Positions 58,857-64,000 of a DNA stretch of 64,000 nucleotides are shown one piece after another; position 1 is the first letter of the stretch; each line of letters opens with the position of its first letter. The stretch lies in contig NZ_CP107567.1 of the NCBI RefSeq assembly GCF_025854275.1, positions 2,542,001 through 2,606,000 of the forward strand, written 5' to 3'. The position numbers and the translations under genes are program-made. This DNA is from Streptomyces peucetius. Its GTDB lineage: Bacteria > Actinomycetota > Actinomycetes > Streptomycetales > Streptomycetaceae. The notes below the pieces were generated by a model that saw nothing but the letters and a program-made list of their open reading frames with translations, was not told the origin of the DNA and did not search any database.

Positions 58857-59160
58857 GTATCCACCTGCTCGTCTCTGACGGCTTCGGCCGTCTCAGCGTC
58901 TTCGTACCGGGGGCGGGGACTCCCCTGCCCTCGTATTCATGGACCCTAACGCGCAGGTCGGACAGAGCCATCCCGCTTCCCGAACTGTTCGCTCGGAGCG
59001 CAAGGTCCACGCCGCCTCCCGGCCCGCCCCGCGCCGGGGCGTCCCACGCCGACGGGCCGCGCCGGCGGGCCCGGGACGGGCCTGGCAGAGGGCGGGAGTA
59101 CGCGTACGGGCTCCGGGCGCACGGTGGCGTCCGGAGCCCGTAGCAGGGTCAGCGCGAGGC
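58857..59160. other. clpP1 promoter region / tig downstream region
   Basis: 304 bases with no gene. It contains the clpP1 promoter with the ClgR-type box at 58987-59000. Near 59110-59145 there is CGGGCTCCGGGCG and CCGGAGCCCG, a probable stem of the tig terminator. Confidence 0.5.
58987..59000. promoter_or_regulatory. ClgR-type operator upstream of clpP1
   Basis: GTTCGC-TCGGA-GCG fits the ClgR consensus GTTCGC-N5-GCG as I remember it from S. lividans and other actinobacteria, and lies 131 bases upstream of the clpP1 start. ClgR activates clpP1 transcription when the Clp system is limiting. Confidence 0.75.
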
Positions 59161-60549
59161 TCAGGCCTCGGTCTTCTCCTCGCCGTCACCCTCGACGGCG
59201 GCCTCGACCGTCTCGGCGGCGGTCTCGGTCTCGTCCTCTTCGTCCTCGAGGTCGACGGCCTCACCGTTGGTGTCGACGACCTTGGCGGCCTCGACGACCA
59301 CGGCCAGCGCCTTGCCGCGGGCGACCTCGCCGACGAGCATCGGCACCTGGCCGCCCTCGACGACGGCCTGGGCGAACTGGTCCGGGCTCATGCCGGAGGA
59401 CTGCGCACGCCGCATGAGGTGCTCGGTGAGCTCCTCCTGGTTGACGTTCAGCTTCTCCTTGTTGACCAGCTCGTCCAGGACGAACTGGGTCTTGATGCCC
59501 TTGACCGCCTGCTCCTTGGTCTCGGCATCGAACTCTTCCTCGGTCTTGCCCTGGATCTCCAGGTACTTGGCGAGGTCGAGGCCCATCTGGCCCAGCTGGT
59601 GGTTGACCAGGTTGTGCTTGCGCGTGTTGACCTCGTCCTCGAGCAGCTTCTCGGGGACGGGGACGTCGACCAGCTCGAGCAGCTTCTCCAGGACGCGCTC
59701 CTGGGCCTGCGTGGCCTGGTCGTACTGCTTCATGTTCGCGAGGCGCTTGCGGCTGTCGGCCTTCAGCTCCTCGAGGGTGTCGAACTCGCTCGCCATCTGG
59801 GCGAAGTCGTCGTCCAGCTCGGGGAGCTCCTTGGCCGCCACGGCGGTGACCTTGACGGTGACCTCGGCGTCCTTGCCCTCGGCGGAGCCGCCCTTCAGCT
59901 GCGAGGTGAAGGTGGCCTCGCCGCCGGCCTCCAGGCCGGTGACGGCCTCGTCGATGCCGTCGAGGAGCTCGCCGGAACCGATCGTGTACGAGACACCCTC
60001 GGCGACACCGTCGGGCAGGACCTCGCCGTCGACCTTGGCCTCGAGGTCGATCGTGACGACGTCACCGTCGGCGGCGGCGCGCTCGACCGGGTTGGTGGAG
60101 GAGAAGCGCTCACGCAGCTGCTCCACCGACTTGTCGACGTCCTCGTCGGTGACCTCGACGGCGTCGACCGTGACCTCGATGCCGGAGTAGTCCGGGATCG
60201 TGATCTCGGGGCGGACGTCCACCTCGGCGGTGAAGGCCAGCGTCTCGCCGTCCTTCAGCTCGGTGATGTCCACCTCGGGCTGGCCGAGCGGGTTCAGCTC
60301 GGCCTCGTTGACCGCCTCGGTGTAGAGCTTGGGAAGCGCGTCGTTGACCGCCTCCTCCAGCACCGCACCCCGGCCGAACCGCTGGTCGATCACTCGGGCA
60401 GGGATCTTGCCCTTACGGAAGCCCTTGACCGTGACCTGCTGGTTGATCTTCTTGTACGCCGCGTCGAGGCTGTCCTTGAGCTCCTCGAAGGGCACCTCGA
60501 CAGTGAGCCGAACCCGGGTCGGGTTCAGGGTCTCCACGGCGCTCTTCAC
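59161..60549 (-). CDS. tig: trigger factor
   Basis: A 462-aa ribosome-bound chaperone. The N-terminal ribosome-binding block [20 protein letters not shown] contains the GFRxGK signature; the central FKBP-like domain ([18 protein letters not shown]) and the helical C-terminal domain follow; the last 35 residues are an acidic Glu/Asp/Thr tail typical of actinobacteria. GTG 60547-60549 has AAGGAG upstream. It precedes clpP1-clpP2-clpX on the same strand. Confidence 0.97.
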   Translation of the reverse strand: MKSAVETLNPTRVRLTVEVPFEELKDSLDAAYKKINQQVTVKGFRKGKIPARVIDQRFGRGAVLEEAVNDALPKLYTEAVNEAELNPLGQPEVDITELKDGETLAFTAEVDVRPEITIPDYSGIEVTVDAVEVTDEDVDKSVEQLRERFSSTNPVERAAADGDVVTIDLEAKVDGEVLPDGVAEGVSYTIGSGELLDGIDEAVTGLEAGGEATFTSQLKGGSAEGKDAEVTVKVTAVAAKELPELDDDFAQMASEFDTLEELKADSRKRLANMKQYDQATQAQERVLEKLLELVDVPVPEKLLEDEVNTRKHNLVNHQLGQMGLDLAKYLEIQGKTEEEFDAETKEQAVKGIKTQFVLDELVNKEKLNVNQEELTEHLMRRAQSSGMSPDQFAQAVVEGGQVPMLVGEVARGKALAVVVEAAKVVDTNGEAVDLEDEEDETETAAETVEAAVEGDGEEKTEA

Positions 60550-60701
60550 GGTTCGGTCTCCTTGGTGGCTGACATCTTGGGTACTGCTGGCGCCGGACTC
60601 GGCGATTCAGCGGATCGGGCCCGGCACATCAGACACACGGGCACGCAGCTTGCATAGTAACGGCAAGCGGGAGGCGCCTCACAACGCGATCTTGCTGGTG
60701 G

Positions 60702-60775
60702 TCGGGGTGGCCGGATTCGAACCGACGACCTTCCGCTCCCAAAGCGGACGCGCTACCAAGCTGCGCCACACCCCG
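60702..60775 (-). tRNA. tRNA-Pro(TGG)
   Basis: On the minus strand the 74-base sequence folds as a cloverleaf: acceptor CGGGGTG/CACCCCG, anticodon arm TCCGCTTTGGGAGCGGA with TGG, T-arm containing GGTTCGAATCC and discriminator A at 60702. CCA is not encoded. It lies 150 bases upstream of tig. Confidence 0.95.
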
Positions 60776-60915
60776 TCGGTGCGAACCGTAGGGTACATGC
60801 CCGGCGGGCGGGCACCGCGCCTTTTACGGCGTGACGAACGGGGTGTGCGTCGAGCGCCCCGGACCCGCTACGATGCTTCTCGTGCCGCGGCCCACGTGAC
60901 CTGCGGTGCGAGCTT

Positions 60916-60989
60916 GCGGGCGTAGCTCAATGGTAGAGCCCTAGTCTTCCAAACTAGCTACGCGGGTTCGATTCCCGTCGCCCGCTCCA
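60916..60989 (+). tRNA. tRNA-Gly(TCC), CCA encoded
   Basis: Acceptor GCGGGCG/CGCCCGC, anticodon stem CTAGT/ACTAG with loop CTTCCAA giving TCC, T-arm GGGTTCGATTCCC. Body 60916-60986, then an encoded CCA at 60987-60989. Confidence 0.95.
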
Positions 60990-60996
60990 CACGGCT

Positions 60997-61035
60997 CAGG
61001 GCCAGGTGGGAGGTTCATCCTCCGACCTGGCCCTG
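60997..61035 (+). terminator. terminator of tRNA-Gly
   Basis: A stem of about 16 bp with one mismatch (CAGGGCCAGGTGGGAGG with CCTCCGACCTGGCCCTG) and a short AT-rich loop, 8 bases past the CCA. Confidence 0.75.
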
Positions 61036-61151
61036 ATGCGTTGCGCGCGAGCCGTCTCCTGATCGTCGCGATCGTCGCGACGCCGCGGAGCGTCTGCGGG
61101 TCGTCCGCGGGGCGATCGGCGCCGGGCGGGTCGCCGGCGTCGCGACCGCCC

Positions 61152-61346
61152 TCAGAAGCTGATCTGGTTGATCGTCTCGGCTATCGAGTTCATGAATCTC
61201 TCGATCGACGGAGCCATGCCCGTCGAGGCGAGGAAGAAGCCGAAGAGGGCCGCCACGATGGCGGGTCCCGCCTTGATGGAGCCGCCGCGGATCAGCACCA
61301 CGAGGACGATCGCCAACAGAAGCACCACTGACAGTGAAATGGCCAC
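61152..61346 (-). CDS. small two-span membrane protein (64 aa)
   Basis: A 64-aa product with two hydrophobic helices (SLSVVLLLAIVLVVLIRGG and AIVAALFGFFLASTGMAP) joined by a short basic loop, and a polar tail ending INQISF. GTG 61344-61346 is the first possible start because an in-frame TGA lies two codons upstream. Proteins of this size and pattern occur next to conjugative or phage-like loci and also alone in Streptomyces; nothing else here supports a mobile element. Function unknown. Confidence 0.7.
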   Translation of the reverse strand: MAISLSVVLLLAIVLVVLIRGGSIKAGPAIVAALFGFFLASTGMAPSIERFMNSIAETINQISF

Positions 61347-61769
61347 AACTGATCACACCCTCGGTCGGTCCGCCTTGCCGGCCCGGGAGCGCGCGGCCCA
61401 GCACACTCCCGCCCCGCACCATCGTGCCATCAACCCCCTTGCCCCTGCTGCCCCGTGGCGAATCGTCGTGGACAAGATCACGCCACCCCGGATGCGGGAG
61501 CACGAGGACGGCGGCACACCGGCGGAGCCGACCGGGTGAAACACGAGAAGGAATTCCCTGTGATCGTTTCACTGTCCCCACACTTCACGCACGAGAAATT
61601 CGAAGTTGTTCCGTGAGGTAATTCACGCCGCCGCAGAGCGAGGACGATTTGCCCTGTTCAAGGGGGATCTATCGGGTCATACTTCCTCCTCGGCGAGGGC
61701 GTTGGATTCGAATGGGCCAGCTGTACAGCGCTTTTTGCGCATCGAATAGGTGCGGCTAGGGTGCCTTGA
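61347..61769. other. intergenic region before the acyltransferase
   Basis: 423 bases, the right half notably AT-richer than the surroundings (around 61540-61770). It holds the divergent promoters of the small membrane protein and the acyltransferase; no gene, repeat or RNA was recognised. Confidence 0.5.
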
Positions 61770-62933
61770 ATGTTCCACGCTGCGCATGGATACGAGAGGG
61801 CTTCCGGACCTGAGGTCAAGGAGCCCGGGACCACCCCCGAGAACCGGGTGGCGACCGCTGTCGCCCCGGCCACGAGTGACCTGAAGTCCGCCGCTCGGGC
61901 GGCTGGGAAGGCCACCGGCCGGGACGCCTACTTCGACAACGCGAAGTATCTGGCCATCGTGCTGGTGGCGGTGGCGCACGCCTGGGAGCCGGTCATGGAG
62001 GGCAGCAGGGCAACGCGTGCCCTGTACATGGTGATCTACACCTTCCACATGCCGGCCTTCATCATCATCTCCGGATACTTCTCCCGGAGTTACCGGGGCA
62101 AGCCCCATCAGCTGAGAAGACTGCTCACCGGCATCGCTCTGCCGTACGTCGTCTTCGAGGTGGCCTACTCGCTGTTCGCCCGGTACGCCGATGATCCGTC
62201 GAAGCCGATCAGCCTGCTCGACCCGTTCTATCTGACCTGGTTCCTGGCCGCGTTGTTCGTCTGGCGGCTGACCACGCCGCTGTGGCAGACCGTGCGGTGG
62301 CCGATGTCCATCGCGCTCGCCATCTGTGTGCTGGCGTCGCTCACCCCGGACATCGGGGCGGACTTCAACCTCGCGCGGGTACTGCAGTTCCTGCCGTTCT
62401 TCGTGCTGGGCCTGTGTCTGAAGCCGGAGCACTTCCAGATGCTGCGGCGGCGCGAAGTACGGCTGCTCGCCGTGCCCGTCATCGCCGGGGCGCTGCTCTT
62501 CGCGTACTGGGCGGCGCCCCGCGTCAACCTGAGCTGGTTCTACCGCTCCCGCAGCGTGCAGGAGCGCGGCTGGCCGTGGTGGTCGGGGCTGGTCGTGGTC
62601 CTCGTGCTCCTCGCGTGCGCGCTGGTGCTGAGCGCCGCGTTCCTCGCGCTGGTGCCGGCCCGCCGGGCCTGGTTCACGATGCTGGGCGCCGGGACCATCT
62701 GCGGCTACCTGCTGCACGGCTTCGCCGTCAGGGCCGGTGACTACTCGGGCCTGTTCGAGAGTCAGGAGTGGCTCGGCGGTCCGGCGGGCCTGGTGGTGCT
62801 GACACTGGCCACGGCCGGCATGGTGACCCTGATGTGTACGCCACCGGTGCGCCGTGCCCTGCGGTTCGTCACGGAGCCCGATATGAAGTGGGCGTTCCGC
62901 CAGGACCCCGCCGAACGGGGCCCGCGCCGCTGA
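61770..62933 (+). CDS. polytopic acyltransferase (fucose 4-O-acetylase-like, AT3 family)
   Basis: A 387-aa membrane enzyme with about ten helices. The family motifs are DAYFDNAKYLAIVLVAVAHA (with the active His) and YTFHMPAFIIISGYFSRSY, as in fucose-4-O-acetylase and similar exopolysaccharide O-acetyltransferases. The first 50 residues are a polar cytoplasmic extension. ATG 61770 has AGGG upstream. It probably acetylates a surface glycan; the teichoic-acid-like polymer from the 8-25 kb island is a possible substrate (inference). Confidence 0.85.
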   Translation: MFHAAHGYERASGPEVKEPGTTPENRVATAVAPATSDLKSAARAAGKATGRDAYFDNAKYLAIVLVAVAHAWEPVMEGSRATRALYMVIYTFHMPAFIIISGYFSRSYRGKPHQLRRLLTGIALPYVVFEVAYSLFARYADDPSKPISLLDPFYLTWFLAALFVWRLTTPLWQTVRWPMSIALAICVLASLTPDIGADFNLARVLQFLPFFVLGLCLKPEHFQMLRRREVRLLAVPVIAGALLFAYWAAPRVNLSWFYRSRSVQERGWPWWSGLVVVLVLLACALVLSAAFLALVPARRAWFTMLGAGTICGYLLHGFAVRAGDYSGLFESQEWLGGPAGLVVLTLATAGMVTLMCTPPVRRALRFVTEPDMKWAFRQDPAERGPRR

Positions 62934-63046
62934 GCACCCGCCCGGACCCGCTCCGGCCGACGGTCGGGTCGGCGAGTCCGCTCCGGCCGGCGGCCGGGTC
63001 GGCAGGTCCGCTCCGGCCGGTGGTCTTACGGGCGCAGGAGCCCGCT
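62934..63046. repeat. three imperfect ~30-bp tandem repeats
   Basis: The unit (G/A)GTCCGCTCCGGCCGGCGG, preceded by GGGTCGGC, occurs three times between about 62945 and 63028 with small changes. It sits between convergent genes. It has no obvious hairpin role beyond GC richness. Confidence 0.6.
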
Positions 63047-63502
63047 CTAGTCGGCGGTCAGGCCCAGCAGTTCGCGGGTCCTGGCGTACTTGGCGGCCAG
63101 CCTGCCGCGCGTCGCCCCGTCGAGCAGGGCGAGGCGCGCGGGGTCGGCGTTGTGGGCCAGGTCGGCCTGCTTGACCAGCAGCGCGCCGGGCGTGTCCAGG
63201 ATGCGCCGCGTGTACGCCTCGAGGTCCTCGTCCTCCCCTTTGGTGAGGGCGAGGACCATGTCCTTCACGGACTGCGGCAGTGCGGCGCCTTCGAGCCACG
63301 CACGGCTGAGCACACCGTCCTCGACCGTGTCGTGCAGCCAGCCCGCGGCGATCTGCTCGTCGCTCCCGCCCCGGGCGCGCACGCCCTCGGCGACGGCCGC
63401 GATGTGCTCCGCGTACGGGCGGCCCGCCTTGTCCCGCTGCGCCGCGTGCGCCTCGCGGGCGATCGCCTCGACCTCGGCCAGGGTCAGCATCTGCTCCGGC
63501 AT
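63047..63502 (-). CDS. HD-domain phosphohydrolase resembling (p)ppGpp hydrolases
   Basis: A 151-aa single-domain protein with the HD metal ligands His19, His57-Asp58 (WLHDTVEDG) and Asp114 (VKQADLAHN). The pattern HAAQRDKAGRPYAEH...LHDTVED...ADLAHN is that of RelA/SpoT HD domains and small alarmone hydrolases (Mesh1 type). There is no synthetase domain. It could hydrolyse (p)ppGpp or a related nucleotide; activity is inferred from motifs. ATG 63500-63502. Convergent with the acyltransferase. Confidence 0.85.
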   Translation of the reverse strand: MPEQMLTLAEVEAIAREAHAAQRDKAGRPYAEHIAAVAEGVRARGGSDEQIAAGWLHDTVEDGVLSRAWLEGAALPQSVKDMVLALTKGEDEDLEAYTRRILDTPGALLVKQADLAHNADPARLALLDGATRGRLAAKYARTRELLGLTAD

Positions 63503-63543
63503 GGGACGACTCTACGCGTCCTGCGCGCTCGGTCGCGGCTGTC

Positions 63544-64000
63544 TCACACCTGGCGGCACAGCAGCAGCAGCGCGCGGTCGTCGTTGACGTCCTTGGCGAC
63601 CGCCTCGATCAGATGCCAGGCCGCGCCCTCGAACCCCGAGGCCACATAACGGTCGGCCTCGCCGGAGAGCCGGTCGATGCCCTCGCTGATGTCACGGCCG
63701 GACGCCTCGACCAGGCCGTCGGTGAAGAGCATCAGCACGTCGCCGGGGCGCAGGGAGCCCTTGACCGGGTCGAACTGTGCCTGGTCGTAGACGCCGAGGA
63801 GCGGGCCCTCCGCGCCCTTCTCCTCCCAGCGCCCGCTGCCCGCGTGAAGCTGGAGTGCGGGCAGATGCCCTGCGGAGAACAGCTCGTAGTCGCCCGAGTC
63901 GAGGTCGAGCACGAGATGGATGGACGTGGCGAAGCCCTCGTCCCAGTCCTGCCGCAGCAGATAGCCGTTGGCCGCGGGCAGGAAGCCGTGCGGCGGCAGC
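63544..64000 (-). CDS. PP2C/SpoIIE-type phosphatase, C-terminal part (runs off right edge)
   Basis: The last 151 codons of a PPM-family serine phosphatase. LDLDSGDYELFSAGHLPALQL and RPGDVLMLFTDGLVEASGRD are the SpoIIE/RsbU signature blocks with metal-binding Asp, followed by DVNDDRALLLLCR near the end. The N-terminus, where Streptomyces proteins often carry PAS or GAF sensor domains, lies beyond base 64000. Likely controls an anti-anti-sigma factor, judged from the family. Confidence 0.88.
   Translation of the reverse strand, partial: LPPHGFLPAANGYLLRQDWDEGFATSIHLVLDLDSGDYELFSAGHLPALQLHAGSGRWEEKGAEGPLLGVYDQAQFDPVKGSLRPGDVLMLFTDGLVEASGRDISEGIDRLSGEADRYVASGFEGAAWHLIEAVAKDVNDDRALLLLCRQV

Noticed and set aside
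61152-61346. The small membrane protein next to a tRNA as a sign of an integrated element
   Set aside because: No integrase, attachment-site duplication of the tRNA end, or other mobile genes are visible.

Overview
The window is a piece of Streptomyces chromosome. It is very GC-rich, with GTG and TTG starts common. The gene order nadD - M48 peptidase - proA - proB - obg - rpmA - rplU - rne - radical-SAM pair - rodA - mrdA - mreD - mreC - mreB - ndk - folC - valS - clpX - clpP - clpP - tig is, from memory, the block around SCO2577-SCO2625 of S. coelicolor. Almost all core genes lie on the minus strand. No rRNA, CRISPR array, insertion sequence or recognisable defence system was seen.

Layout. 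1-8.3 kb: edge of an LCP/LytR cell-wall protein, nadD, a tiny membrane protein, an M48 peptidase, two paralogous one-span membrane proteins, proA, an unknown gene and proB. 8.3-24.9 kb: an accessory cell-wall polymer island between proB and obg. It holds three TarS-like glycosyltransferases, a complete dTDP-rhamnose set (rmlA, rmlB, rmlD, rmlC-like), a SAM methyltransferase, a membrane-anchored CDP-glycerol/ribitol phosphotransferase, a fused CDP-ribitol synthase (TarI-TarJ type) and a large GT4 glycosyltransferase. Together these suggest a sugar-decorated poly(ribitol phosphate)-type teichoic acid. The island has an extraordinary C-rich stretch at 18779-18860 that is either a sequencing or assembly artefact or a slippery regulatory tract.

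25-34.3 kb: obg, the L27 and L21 ribosomal proteins, a 1395-aa RNase E/G with repeat-rich flanks, the DUF2344 radical-SAM partner, and a membrane protein built from duplicated segments. 34.3-39.4 kb: a D-glucarate catabolic cluster in decay. The glucarate dehydratase is intact, but the semialdehyde dehydrogenase carries three frameshifts, the ketodeoxyglucarate dehydratase and the divergent LysR regulator have both lost their 5' halves at one junction, and the MFS transporter has lost its second half. The cluster lies between two radical-SAM partner genes that usually sit together.

39.4-61 kb: radical-SAM protein, CYTH-CHAD protein, the elongation operon mreB-mreC-mreD-mrdA-rodA, ndk, DUF4233, folC, valS, a Pro/Gln-rich membrane protein, clpX, clpP2, clpP1 (with a ClgR-type box upstream), tig, tRNA-Pro(TGG) and tRNA-Gly(TCC). 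61-64 kb: a small membrane protein, a polytopic acyltransferase, an HD-domain (p)ppGpp-hydrolase-like protein and the C-terminal part of a PP2C/SpoIIE phosphatase running off the right edge.

The genes with an envelope theme (LCP protein, teichoic-acid island, mre operon, acyltransferase) fit the known clustering of wall functions here. I found no clearly new system. The most unusual items are the teichoic-acid island with its C-tract, the collapsing glucarate island, and the repeat architectures of RNase E and of the membrane protein at 33-34 kb.
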